NCBI GenBank assembly: GCA_022113835.1
Contig: JAILWY010000022.1
Span: forward strand, 1 to 64,000
Source of the DNA: Atopsyche davidsoni
Taxonomy: Eukaryota > Arthropoda > Insecta > Trichoptera > Hydrobiosidae
DNA: 64,000 bases
Direction of reading: 5' to 3'
Within the stretch, counting starts at the first letter, position 1. Each line of letters opens with the position of its first letter. This document shows, piece after piece, positions 49,001-59,458 of this stretch. A program made the position numbers and the translations under genes. Under the pieces are notes generated by a model, which saw nothing but the letters and a program-made list of their open reading frames with translations, ran no database searches and was not told the DNA's origin.

Positions 49001-49968
49001 TAACTAAAAGAAAATAAAGAACCGTAAATTATTTTTTTCCTCGGAGGGGAGAGGCGCCCTCTCGCCGTCCTGACTTATTAATTTGCAATAAACGAGCTGT
49101 CCCAGGGAGACTCTTGCGGGCGAGGGCAGATCTCGCGAGATACCCGTTAGTATTGACAGCACGTAAGTATCTTTTATATAAATATTTTTAAAAACTAAAC
49201 AATGATGGTTTGAAATGATTTTAATTCAGTTTTTTCTGATCATTAAAAAGTTGTTCCAATAAACGTATTCTAACTGTCAGTAATAACACAATCGGTGACG
49301 TGACGCGCCCCCACGCGTCCCACGACGTCAGCGTCTCCAGAGTCAGCGCGTCAGAGTCAGAGTCCGACTCTCGCTTTCCTCGCCGGGAGGGTCCCGGCCA
49401 GGTCCCGGGCAGGTCCCGGGCAGGTCCCGGGCAGGACCCGGGCAGGTCCCGGGCGGGTCCCTGGCGTGTCCCGCGTGGGTCCGCTCCAGCGACCCGCGCG
49501 GGCTTTTGCAAGCCGTACACTCACAAAAATCCCAGCCCGACCGACAAAAACTGTGGAGATTCACTCACCAACGCAGAGCTCCCAGAGCGCCACCTCCACC
49601 GCTGTGCGTGCACGGATTCCGGTATGTGTGTGCGAGTGATTTTTTATTATTTACTTAAATTACTTAAAAATAGAGGTTAATTAGTTTACTTTTTGAAATA
49701 AAAACCATCATCATTATACAATTCCTTGGTGTCAATGCGTTTACTTAAAATGATACAAAGGAATAACTGAACAATGATTTCGATTACAAACTGCACCGCG
49801 AACCTCAAGAGAGGGGCGCTCCTGACACTGGCGAGGAGCGCCCGCCGCCGGAGCCCAGCGCGAGAGGAGGCTGAGGCTCCCGAACGGCACACCGCAGAAG
49901 CTGGACTTACCGCAGGCGAGGCCCAGGAGCAGCAGGGCAGCCGCCAAGGCAGCGGCGTCTGCTTTCAT
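41056..49968 (-). CDS. Secreted protein with nine Kazal-type inhibitor domains
   Basis: The protein of 504 aa is encoded by eight coding exons: 49,968-49,911, 43,498-43,367, 43,294-42,676, 42,609-42,448, 42,002-41,871, 41,784-41,608, 41,518-41,360 and 41,131-41,056. All are GT-AG and all phases agree. Exon 1 encodes a signal peptide ([20 protein letters not shown]) and ends one base into a codon that the next exon completes. Nine Kazal repeats follow, each with C-x-C and a PVCGSDG-Y-x-C-x-M/L-C core: for example [19 protein letters not shown] (first), [19 protein letters not shown] (third), [17 protein letters not shown] (ninth). Spacing variants such as PTCGSDG and PVCGSDE occur. Kazal domains usually bind serine proteases; multi-Kazal insect proteins of this kind are often labelled agrin- or dipetalogastin-like. 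No EGF, laminin or membrane segment is seen, so a secreted inhibitor or matrix protein is most likely. The 6.4-kb intron 1 is full of mobile DNA. Confidence 0.87.
42003..42447 (-). other. Kazal-gene intron between domains 6 and 7
   Basis: The longest of the 3' introns (445 bases) is AT-rich in the middle. No nested gene is seen. Confidence 0.6.
44065..45198 (+). mobile_element. Helitron 1 with decayed Rep/helicase N-terminal ORF
   Basis: The element starts TCTACC after an A and ends in CTAG before a T, the expected A|TC...CTRR|T structure. Its 5' 200 bases and 3' end are shared with Helitron 2. Inside, 44,469-45,160 encodes the N-terminal part of a Helitron replicase: an [14 protein letters not shown] segment, then [18 protein letters not shown] and [18 protein letters not shown], which resemble the cysteine-rich start of insect Helitron proteins, then SFASMGAK and [18 protein letters not shown]. 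Stops and frame shifts interrupt it. The Rep catalytic and helicase domains are missing. Confidence 0.75.
45470..45528. repeat. (TA)n microsatellite, 5' flank of Helitron 2
   Basis: About 29 TA units end exactly where Helitron 2 begins. Confidence 0.9.
45529..46012 (+). mobile_element. Helitron 2, internally deleted derivative of Helitron 1
   Basis: It starts TCTCTTCTG after an A and ends TTTCTAG before a T. It shares the 5' block (ttggttctctatagaata, tatgtgccgaatttcaa), about 100 bases of the ORF start (gaattggaag, cgtgagcagcgtcttct) and the 3' end (acgggc-caatttctag type) with Helitron 1, while the middle is deleted. It is a 484-bp non-autonomous copy. Confidence 0.75.
46013..46077. repeat. 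(TA)n microsatellite, 3' flank of Helitron 2
   Basis: About 32 TA units begin directly after the CTAG end of Helitron 2. Confidence 0.9.
46088..47031 (+). mobile_element. Mariner-superfamily remnant with terminal inverted repeats
   Basis: The left end GGGTTAGGCAGGGAGGTATG and the opposite-strand right end GGATTAGGCAGGGTGGTATG form inverted repeats that extend about 29 bases. The interior encodes transposase pieces. 46,270-46,500 has an HTH-like region with [13 protein letters not shown] and [11 protein letters not shown]; a deletion follows; then 46,501-46,905 has [38 protein letters not shown] and [17 protein letters not shown]. The spacing from the Asp of QDG to the Asp of SPCD leaves 41 residues between. 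An in-frame stop lies before QDG and the first catalytic Asp is in the deleted part, so the element is inactive. Confidence 0.8.
47511..47650. repeat. 10-bp minisatellite (GCCTCGCCCA)n
   Basis: Twelve perfect units (47,521-47,640) are flanked by partial ones. Because the period is not a multiple of three, all six frames stay open and encode ten-residue repeats (for example [10 protein letters not shown], or [10 protein letters not shown] on the minus strand). I treat these frames as artefacts. Confidence 0.95.
47650..49380. other. CpG-rich part of the Kazal intron
   Basis: Moderately GC-rich DNA with no recognised gene or element. Confidence 0.5.
49390..49463. repeat. 11-bp minisatellite (GGTCCCGGGCA)n
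   Basis: Six to seven units with minor variation; each unit contains the palindrome cccggg. Confidence 0.9.
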
Positions 49969-50008
49969 GCTGCCGGACGCTGCGGTGGAGGGGCCGGTCT
50001 CCGGGCAC
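49969..50008 (-). promoter_or_regulatory. 5' UTR part of Kazal exon 1 with an upstream splice acceptor
   Basis: On the minus strand tgtctgttccag at 50,009-50,020 is a good acceptor. It is followed by a 40-base leader ending gtccggcagc before the ATG. This implies at least one further upstream, non-coding exon. Confidence 0.55.
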
Positions 50009-50333
50009 CTGGAACAGACACGACTATCATAACGCGCACGGCGGGGAGAAGGGTGCCCGAGGACGCCGGGAGCTCGGTGGCAGACAGAGTGGCAGACTTG
50101 CGAGCTGCACTCTTAGCTGGTATGCTGCTTAACAAAAAAAGTAGACAGGTTTACATCTCTTTTGCAATTTCTAGCAGGACCTGCCACTTACGCGACGGGC
50201 TCTCCGAGCGCAGCACCGGTGTCGCGACGGCCTGCGGAATTCGTTTTTAAATTCTCCCCAGGGACGGGGTCAAGCCGCTAAGGTTCACTCGTCCTTCGCC
50301 CGCCCATTTGATACATATAGTGGCCCGTGAGAT

Positions 50334-50368
50334 GTGAGATGTTTGAGATTTGATCTCAAACATCTCAC
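50334..50368. repeat. Perfect hairpin (16-bp stem, 3-base loop)
   Basis: The left arm GTGAGATGTTTGAGAT (50,334-50,349) is exactly complementary to the right arm (50,353-50,368), with loop ttg. Confidence 0.9.
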
Positions 50369-51245
50369 TCGCATCGAGCATCTTTCGGGCTTGCCGGCCT
50401 CACTGTCGCCGGTCGCCGGCGCCCGCCGCGGGCGGCAGCGGTCGGACAAGTCCGCGCGGGCGGCGGGGCGGGACTTCCGGCTGGACCGGTCCACTTCCTG
50501 GCGCCCCACTAGCCCATATCGCAGCTGGCTTCTCCGGGTCTCGCTGTGGCCCGTCGCTGCGGATCGCCGGACTCGACGCCGACGTGTGAAATAATGAATT
50601 GAAATACTCCGAGCCCACCGGAGACATTCGCCGAGAGCGGCAGCGCCGAGGGTAGGGCTGCGCTGAAACTTAACTGCGGGGCGAGTCCAATGGTGGACGT
50701 TCTAACGATGTTTTGGAGAAAAATAGCACTTTAGGAGAATCTAGTGCATTCAAATAGAGCTATTCTTATATTTATTTAATAAATATACATCATAGTTCCG
50801 AAACGTGAATTAAATTGAATAAATATTCACATTCGCAAATATATTATAAATCCAACTTTTGCACTACTCTTAATACTTAGATCTAAGTGGCAAATCGTTT
50901 ATCAAAAAAAATATTTTAGTAAATCAGTGTGACGTGTCCGACCCCTGCGCGAGCACTCTGCGGACACTGGCAGGTCGGAGTGCCTCGCAGCAGGGCGAGA
51001 GCCTCCATGACCTCGGTGGAGTGGTCCGCGGATTAAGCTCTCGTTAAAAATTTTCTCGCGACATTATCCGCGAACGAGTTTTTAAAATTGATTTGCTTTG
51101 TGTGCTCAAAATAGACGCGCGAGTCCCCCCCCACCCCCGCGCGCGCCGCCCCTCCCAGCGGGCGGAACCAGAGCAGACAAAGCTCTAATCGAGTTACTGC
51201 ACAAAGAACATGTAAAGACTGGCCGCCTGCTCCCCCCCCCCTGGG

Positions 51246-51279
51246 CCACCCGGCCACCCGGCCACCCGGCCACCCGGCC
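51246..51279. repeat. 8-bp minisatellite (CCACCCGG)n
   Basis: Four perfect units follow a C9 run. Confidence 0.9.
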
Positions 51280-51679
51280 CCGCTGCGCTCGGCACTGACC
51301 TAAGCTAAATTCGGTATAATTGAAACATCAAATTGATGCTATCAAACTTGGAGTATTTTTTTATTACTTCCAGTTTCTTGTCTTGCAATACCACAACCGT
51401 GAACCCCTCCTCACCGCCCCCAGCCCCTGCCACGCCACTCGCAAGAGGCCATATTTGGGCAGGGCGCCCGGCTCAAGTGTGTGTCAATTGATGTTCTAAT
51501 AGATACACCGTGTGAGCTTGAGTATATTTAATTAGTTTTAATATTCCAATACGGGTGAATCTACCTGGCGAGCGACCCTTCACGCCCCGGCGAGCTGTGT
51601 GAGGCGGTTATCACTAGTGTTCACATTTGAATCAATAAGTGATATTGATTGATAGTAATGAGGGTGCCAGCACTGGCGT

Positions 51680-51735
51680 AGCACTGACACGGCACTGACA
51701 CGGCACTGACACGGCACTGGGGCGGCACTGACGCG
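51680..51735. repeat. 11-bp minisatellite (CACTGACACGG)n
   Basis: Four to five units; the last is degenerate. Confidence 0.85.
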
Positions 51736-51978
51736 GCCCTGCCCCCGCGCGGCGCTGCAGGCAGTTTCTCACATCCAAACTTGCTTCATTTTTACGCTCT
51801 TTATAAAATCGATTGACTTACTTACTTAATCTGGAACAAAAAATCTATAAAATCGTTTTGTCGGCTCATTGTTAAATAAATTAACGATTACCGTTTCAAC
51901 ACAAAAGAAAGCTCGCCTGGCGCGGGTCGCTTTCACGCTAATTTACTCCGAGGCGAGCCTTCATCCAGTAAAGGACCT

Positions 51979-51980
<2 letters not shown>

Positions 51981-52024
<44 letters not shown>

Positions 52025-52025
52025 A
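51981..52025. repeat. (AT)n microsatellite
   Basis: About twenty AT units. Confidence 0.9.
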
Positions 52026-54543
52026 GGCTTACCGGAAGCCAGATTTTTGACGGGGAGGCGGCGCCGTCCTCGAGCGGTGTCAAGGTCGGGTCTGCAAGCG
52101 CTCGAGCACCAAGCAGTCACCAAGCACTCGGCGGAGTCGGCAGGGGCGGCTCGGAGATCTGCGCTCCATCCCGGATGTTCGCACGGGACGCGTTCACCTG
52201 ACTTCTCAATCAGTCCTCGCGCGGTCAAAATCAATTTGCACTCACGAGCGGCGCTGTGAGTTGATTAAGCTTTGTCGAACATTTTTGAACCCTCATCGGA
52301 CAACGATCGAAATGACATCCCGAGCCCCCGGCAGTCCGGCGAGAAGGTCGGGGCGAGCGGCGAGCCCGCGACCCCGGGGAGAGTGACGCCCGCCGCGGCC
52401 GATGTTCCGCGGACCCGGGAGAGCAGAGGGTCTGGGTCGTCGGGTGCTAACGATCGATCTTCGACTTTACAGTATTTGCGCAAGAAAAGTTATTAAATTA
52501 AAGCTGCAATATGAACGGTCTCGGAAAATAGTCCTTCGCCGGGGCCGCCTCTGCGCGTGGCCGGCCCTCCGCGACCTCCCGCGAGGCTCCCGGCCGACTT
52601 AACGGCACTTCATTCTTCGGATACGTTCGTTTGGGAACTGCGCGCTCCGGGCTCTCGCGGCCGGCGGTGCCGTTACGCCTCCATTGTGCACCGCCGCGGG
52701 CTCGGCTCTTCGCTTCCGGATCGGCATCTTTCCCGCGGGACTCGGTAGGGCGTCTCCGGCGACTCTCCCTCAGCGAGGAGGAAGCTCCGCCGGACTCGCG
52801 GAAGCTCCCTCGACCTTCGCGCGACTCCGATCGCAGACGAGGAACGCAGACCCGTGAACGGCGGCAGACCGAGGAGGGCGCGCAGATTGACGACGGGCGC
52901 GTCCTCGTCTTTCGGAGAGTGTCGAATCGAAACATATCAGGACCGAGAAGCTCGGGGAGAAATGTCCCGTTTTGTGCACTCGGGCAGGAGGCGGGGAGAC
53001 CGCAGGCAGGACGCACCGAAAGAATATCCTTCCCCTTTTTTTCCATAATTTAAAATCACTTTAAAAATACTTCTCTACTAGAATGCGATCCCGAGCACCG
53101 CCGGCAGCCGCGAGGCGGGCGAGCTTCGGACAGGCTTGCACTGGTGATGAATGATATTCCCACAAAATATCCACCTATATATAATATATGTGTGTGGGTG
53201 GGTATATATAAATAAATATATATTATAGTATGCATGAATGAATGTATTATACATATATGAACGTTTATTTTTATTTGTAGATATTTATATACTCGTATTA
53301 TATAATCCACTGATAACAAATTTCGACAGATTTCCTAATATCTTTTACCACATTCGGTTGTTGTACAGTGGCAACACAATAAGTTTCATCAAATCGTCAT
53401 CTATGCGAATAAGATTTACTAAAAAATCTCATTACACCATTTCCACTTTGTAAACTGATCTAGGGAAATTCGCTTCTCGGGGGCGTCGTCGGGGCGAGCC
53501 GTTCCCTCGAAACGGCAAAAGCCGAGGCACGGCTACGGTAATCAAAACTCGACGCGGCCAAACACCTGAGAAATAGGTCCGTCGCATTTCACCGTTAATG
53601 GCGCGGCCCATCAGCGACCGCCGCGGGCCGCGTCGTTTATTTGTATCTCCGCGCCTAACGGGAGCGCCGGCGTGCGGAGCGAACAATGCACCGCGGCCGG
53701 GGCCCGCCGCGAGACTCCGCCGAAAGGAAAATTAATAAGATCCGTCAATTAAACTGTTCAATCTAAAAAAATGCATACGAGCCTCGAGGCTCGCGGCCGG
53801 CCGGCGATGACGCGGAATCCTCCTCTCCGCCTACCGAGACGGTCGGCGTCGGCGTCGCGCTGCAGGTGACGACGCCCACGGCCAGCGACAGCGATCCGAA
53901 ATCGACTTTCTTTTTTTGACTGCCAATTAAATATTAGAAAATAGCTAATGACAGAGATTAATTAATTCTCATTAAAATAAAGAGACCGACAAAGTATCGA
54001 GCTATTATTTCGAGATAGACTCCCGCGCACAAAAAACCAATCCAGATGTACCGATGACCCTCCGAGCTCGCGGTCCGGCGCCGGGCGGCGCGGCGACTCG
54101 GGGGTCCGCGACGACTCCGGCATTCGTACTCATCGATGTGATAAAACTAGAATGAATGTAGAACCCGGAAGACTCGAGTGCCGAGCCGGGGGGAGGCGAG
54201 AGGGGCTCCCCCGCGGGTCGAGCGCCCCGTCGCCCCTGCGCGGCTCGCGAATCGCTCGGAGAGACCGCGCCGGTTCTCTCCTGGCGGTGATTCGTATGGA
54301 AATGAATGAAGTCTAACGGTCGCGGAAATAATGGCCATAGCGAACGATCGCCAATCCGCCGGAAAAATGTTTTCGATCAGATAATGATCCGGCGGCGGCC
54401 CCGAGCCCGAGCCGCAGCGAGCTCCTCCGCCAGCATCCGCGGGCCTGGCGGGACGCTCGCTCGGGGGCGCTTGGCGGCTTTCATCGGTCCTAGCAAAATG
54501 CACTCGTTTTCGTGAACATTAGGCCGTGTCAAATTGTGTACTT

Positions 54544-54561
54544 CCCCCCCCCCCCCCCCCC
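54544..54561. repeat. Poly(C) run
   Basis: An uninterrupted run of about 18 C. Confidence 0.95.
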
Positions 54562-55300
54562 TCAACCCTCCCCGCGGGTCGCCCTGATCATCTAGCGCTG
54601 TCGTTGCATTACTTTTCACAAACGCTATAAAACATCTCCACATGTTGATTTCAAGTGTGATGGCTTTTTTATGCGGTTAGGTTAGATGATAGCCACACCA
54701 CTGCATAAAAATATTTATAGTCCCGTACCTAACCTAACCATTTTCTAGTCACCCGCGGAGAAAAGCGCGAGACGCGGGGTGCGGGGTGAGGGGGAGGGGC
54801 GCCTGCTGGTGCTGGGCGCGCTTCTGGGAACTCGAGCGCGCATGTGGGCCAGGTTTGTGTGTCGCGCCGCGCAGAGAGCCGCGGAGCCCCTCGCCTAGGA
54901 GGGAGATGCGAACGACTTAGTGGTGCCGCACTATGACTTCAATGTTATTGTCCTTGATTCTCGGCACCTTTTGTGACCTACTGAATCTTCTCGTAAGCGG
55001 TGAGCTCTTCTGCGGGACTCGGCCGACTCGGAGGTTCGCTGCGGTCTCGGCACGGACTCCAAACGCTAACGCAGAGTAAACGCCTCTCGGTCTCTTTATC
55101 GAGTGCCACGATGAATCGAAACTATTCTGCTCTGCATCTCGTCGAATCGAATCGTCGAACGACAGATGCGATAACGACAGATGCGAACGACAATCACGCC
55201 GCGGAAGTGAATCACGGAAGAGCCCTCGGGGGCTCCGGGCCGAGTGGACCTTCGTTGCATCCGTAGCGCTCGGAGAACTTCCAGAGGCGGGGCGCGCCCC

Positions 55301-55385
55301 GGGGACGGGACGGGGCGGGACGGGATGGGACGGGACGGGACGGGATGGGACGGGACGGGATGGGACGGGACGATACGGGACGGGT
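55301..55385. repeat. (GGGAC)n satellite
   Basis: About seventeen pentanucleotide units with variants GGGAT and GGGGC; the plus strand is G-rich. Confidence 0.95.
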
Positions 55386-56553
55386 CTCCTGGGGAGGGAA
55401 CGCTCGTTCGACGCGACTCTTCCCGCCGACCGCGGAAGCGAGGCGCGATAGCCCAATTTTTTGGAATCGAAACCTCGCCGGAGCGCGCACTCGGCGGCCG
55501 GGCGCTGACCTGCCGCGCGGGTCTCCGCTGAGCAAAAACTTGCAAACGTTTTAATTGAATTCGTTACTTTCCGAAATCCGCACAAAATCTGACAAATCCA
55601 AATCACAAAAAAGCGTGTGTACCGTTCCACACGTCCGCGCCTTCAGCCGCGAGTGGGGTCGCCACATAACGCGCATACTCTATTCCATACTATATATAAA
55701 TATATATATTAGATAAACATTTACAAATATACATATATACATACATATATACATACATATATACATATATAAAATATATACATATAAATATATATATAAA
55801 TATATATCTACAAATAAAAATAAACGTATATATATATATATTGTTGTTTCAAACCTTCAGCTTCACAAGCTTCATTTTTTACTGTTACGGTTCGTCACTT
55901 TTTAAAGCAAAATCGTTCAGTTTATTCCATTTCAGTTTCACCAGCCGTAGGCGTCATCGCCATCTCGAGTTCCCGCAAATAAGTCGGATCTTTTAAAACA
56001 GGCTCCTTCGAAATCTTTCCAGAATAACATAATGAACTATTGTATCCCGCAGAAATTTGCGGGGCGCTCTTCTCGCGGAGTCTCTTCTCTGTGCTGGGAT
56101 CTCCCCTCGGTCCGCGGCGCTCTTGGAATATTAGCATTAAAAATAATTTGCAAATATTTGCAAAAGTCGGTCTCGTCCAAAGGGCAGCGGGGTCCCCATA
56201 CCGGGCGGGGCGCCTCCGGAGCCCCCGGGAGTCTTCTCCCGTCACGGAAGTCTCGGGTTAACGAACGGCCCCGGTCCGCGGGAGCTGGTCCGCCCGCGCG
56301 GTGATAATATTGTTCAACTAACCTAGGATCGGCTCGGCTCCTGGCGACACTCGCGCTCACCACTTCGATGTTTGTGTACTATTGTATATTATATTCAATT
56401 TTCTCGGCGGCACTTTTCGACACGCAAACCCAAAACGGAGACGAGCGAGGATCGCGCACTCGAGGACCGGAGCCGGAGTCGCGGAGTCGTGGAGTCGCCG
56501 GCTCAGAGCTGCACACCTGCACACTTGGGACCCGCTCGCGTCGCAGTCGCCGC

Positions 56554-56590
56554 TTGACTGCCGCCGCAGCGCCGCGCCCGGGCTTATATG
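56554..56590 (-). promoter_or_regulatory. Candidate TATA + initiator core promoter (minus strand)
   Basis: On the minus strand CATATAAG (56,590-56,583) is followed about 30 bases later by GCAGTCAA (56,561-56,554), an arthropod-type initiator (CAGT). The spacing is ideal. The strand fits the Kazal gene, whose first visible exon has an acceptor 6.5 kb downstream. A spliced transcript is not demonstrated. Confidence 0.45.
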
Positions 56591-56965
56591 AGCGCCGGCC
56601 CCGCCCCTCTCCCGGGGGCGCTCCTCGCCTCTCTCCCGAGGGACCCGCCGCGGGGAGAGCGGCCCGTCCTCGCGCGGGCCGAGTCGGAGGTCCTCGGCCG
56701 ATATCCTTCGGTAGAGCGAACCGACTCGCCGAGCTTTCGAGCTTATCTATTCTAGGTCGAGGAGTACCGCGACGAGCGCGTTTTAATGAAGAAAAAATCC
56801 TCTCAGTAATCGGAAACGTTTGAGTCGTCCGTCACGACGGAAGCGATGGAGCCCGTTGAGATATGAAGCCTCGTCGAGCGCTTCGCGGAGTCCGTGAGCT
56901 TTGAATGTGTTGTGTTTGTCCTTATCGAAATATTGGGAGCCGGACATTCTGTAAACCGGCACCGA

Positions 56966-57018
56966 GCCGAATCCGCTGAGTGATCACATTTAAAATGCGA
57001 TCACTCAGCGGATTCGGC
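56966..57018. repeat. Perfect hairpin (20-bp stem, 13-base loop)
   Basis: The left arm GCCGAATCCGCTGAGTGATC (56,966-56,985) is exactly complementary to 56,999-57,018. The loop contains a further short palindrome (catttaaaatg). Outside the perfect part, aaccgg/ccggtt extends the pairing with bulges. Confidence 0.9.
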
Positions 57019-57643
57019 CCGGTTGCTCGGCGCCGAGCGAGAAATTTGCAAACGGACCGCGGGAAACCATCGGGAGCGTCGCCCCTGAACCCCTCCACTC
57101 GAGCCGCCCTGTCGAAGGGACCCGCGGCAGGAGTGCCGCAACCGCTCGATGATGAGCCGGCACGTCGGGTCGGTAGCCGTGAGTTCCCGATTCGGGTCCG
57201 CGAGACGCGTAAGTTTTTCAATTTGATAAATATGTAGATCGCTCCAAGCAAAACGAATGACGGCGATCGCCCGAGCAGAACGGACGCTTCCTTCCGAGGC
57301 TCGGCGGGGATACTCGGAGTCCCCCGGCGCGGGCAGGGGCGGCGTAATTGCCCCGGCTCTTGAGACGTCCTCCAAGCGCTGAGCGCCGTCGGGAATTCGG
57401 CCATGCAGCCCGCGTCTCGGGACAAACGAGCAAACTTCACCGCGCTGGAGGGAGCGGGGCCGGGGCCGGAGCCGCTATTCGGACTGACTCTTGGGACCGA
57501 TCCCCCTTTATAATTACCACTGAGCTAGCCAGTACGACATATGTATGTGTACATAAGAGTCTTCACTTGATAAGTTTGGAATATGAACCACTCTACTAGT
57601 AAAAGTAAATGCCAGAGTCGTACCAAGCCAAACACGAGCAGAG

Positions 57644-57646
<3 letters not shown>

Positions 57647-57692
<46 letters not shown>

Positions 57693-57731
57693 TCTGTGTG
57701 TGTGTGTGTATGTGTGTGTGTGTGTGTGTGA
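57647..57731. repeat. (TA)n-(TG)n compound microsatellite
   Basis: About twenty TA units, then acatatatc, then about eighteen TG units with one interruption. Confidence 0.9.
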
Positions 57732-58125
57732 GTTTATACATTTTCATTATAAATTAAAGAATTGAATAATTTGCGCTGGTTACTCAACGAGTATGAGAAG
57801 CCCGAGCAGCCGTCGCTGCTGCCCATCTGTGCGAGGCGCGCTCAGGTCGAGCTTCGCTGCTTCAAAAACAACTGGCCAGTGTTTTATTTCAGTGCGAATT
57901 AAAAATGATAATTAATTTATAATATAGAGGCTCTGATTCCACGGGCAGCCCGCACCTCCTTATCGCCGTTTATGATCGTGAATATTCAAATACGCTGCAA
58001 AAAATACGAAAAGCACGTCAGGACGTCGATAAGGAATGCGGCCGCTCCAGGTTCGGCAGCCAAAACGAAAGGAAGGAGAGCGGGTCTGAGTGGCGGCCGG
58101 GGGTTAGTGACTCGGGTGGCGGCGC

Positions 58126-58170
58126 ACATATACGGCAAACCTAACACGCACTTAGGTTTGCCGTATATGT
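58126..58170. repeat. Perfect hairpin (19-bp stem, 7-base loop)
   Basis: The left arm ACATATACGGCAAACCTAA (58,126-58,144) is exactly complementary to 58,152-58,170, with loop cacgcac. An AT-rich tract follows. Confidence 0.9.
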
Positions 58171-59362
58171 ATATGGTATATATAAATAGTATATTTATAT
58201 ACAATATATTTATGTATATATAATCACACGTACAGTATAATTTTCAAATGGTTTATTTAATACTATCAGCGGACTTAAAAAATACAATCCGGGAAAAGCT
58301 TCCTGAAGCGGATAGCGAGAGTGCAGTGCCAGCGCCCAGAGCCAGCGCCCGGCGCTCATCAGGCCTGACCTGGCGCTGACCCGCGGGCCCGCTGCAGCGC
58401 CACTCCTGGCCGCAGTCGCCGGCTGCCTGCTAACAGGTTTCGGAGTCAGCCGGGGGGAGTCCGCTCCAGGGGCGGGAGGCGCCTGCTTCCTGCTGTTCTC
58501 TAATTGCTGAGCTCGGAGTCGGTTCAGTGGGTCTCCGTGGGCGCAGATCGGCACGGAGCCGGTGCGAGGGGTTTTTTACTCATTTGTAAACAAAGAGTCC
58601 GGATACCGAAGAGCGGCCGTCATATTAAATTAAATATTTTTCATGCCCCTGCCGATTATTTTACTAAATCGCCATTTTGCGTATAAATTATCATTAAAAA
58701 CATCTCCCGCCGCGCCGGCTGACTTGGGATTTCTAATTATATAATAATTATTGTGATCGAGGTAATCTTTGTTTGTACAAGTTATCGAGTAACTTTCTTA
58801 TGCAAACGTGAAAACCGACGCGAGCCCGACTCGTCGCGCAGGAGCATCTCGTCGAGTATACAAAACGCTAATGAGCGCGAGGGGGACAGGCCAAGAAGGT
58901 GAAAACGTCGACCATTATAGAAATTGAAGAAAATAGCATCGACTCCAATGCAAGCGGCGGGGGGTAAGTGGGGCACGCCGCCGCGAGCGCACCTCTGCGA
59001 GTGCACCGGCACACATTGCGCCCGCCTGGGCTCCATCGCACGGGACGCGGGAGGCTGCGGGGGACGGAGCCCGATCGAGTTCAGTATTGACGTCCAGAGT
59101 GGACACACACCGAAATAAAAGCCCCTAAAAGTACGAACGTCTCGGATGGAGAAAATACCTCAACAAATGCATAATACATCGATGAGCACAAAGCAACAAG
59201 TTCGAAAACTAAATTGCACATAGCCACACAAATTGTCTTGAGAGAAACGGTTGACTTTGTTTACCGTTGCAAGTAGCGTATATTTGTGTGTATGCACTTA
59301 ATACGACATATTTTGTGTACATACATACACAACTGTATTTATTATACATACATACGTTTAAC

Positions 59363-59367
<5 letters not shown>

Positions 59368-59450
<83 letters not shown>
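59368..59450. repeat. (TA)n microsatellite
   Basis: About forty TA units, the longest TA run in the window. Confidence 0.95.

Positions 59451-59458
<8 letters not shown>

Larger units (their letters stand above)
43499..49910 (-). other. Intron 1 of the Kazal gene
   Basis: It joins the signal-peptide exon to the first Kazal exon. It contains Helitron 1, Helitron 2 and its flanking TA runs, a mariner remnant, a 10-bp minisatellite, an 11-bp minisatellite and CpG-rich sequence at 47.8-49.2 kb. The GT at 49,910 (gtaagt) and the cag at 43,499-43,501 are both good sites. No other coding exon was recognised inside it. Confidence 0.75.
50021..52030. other. Non-coding upstream region I
   Basis: It contains a perfect hairpin at 50,334-50,368, a CCACCCGG repeat at 51,246-51,279, an 11-bp CACTGACACGG-type repeat at 51,680-51,735 and a TA run at 51,981-52,025. 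No gene was recognised. Confidence 0.55.
52030..56500. other. Non-coding upstream region II, CpG-rich
   Basis: Many overlapping frames in all phases reflect a low stop-codon density in CpG-rich DNA; none shows a recognised domain. It includes a C18 run at 54,544-54,561, a pair of inverted TTAGG-like motifs at 54,675-54,740, a GGGAC satellite at 55,301-55,385 and an AT-rich tract of tata/acat repeats at 55,690-55,840. Confidence 0.55.

Noticed and set aside
52498..53053. Frames of 140-182 codons on both strands
   Set aside because: CpG-rich DNA with few stop codons; composition is biased to Arg/Ser/Pro on both strands and no domain is visible.
54675..54740. True telomeric array
   Set aside because: Only two units on each side and in inverted orientation, far too short.
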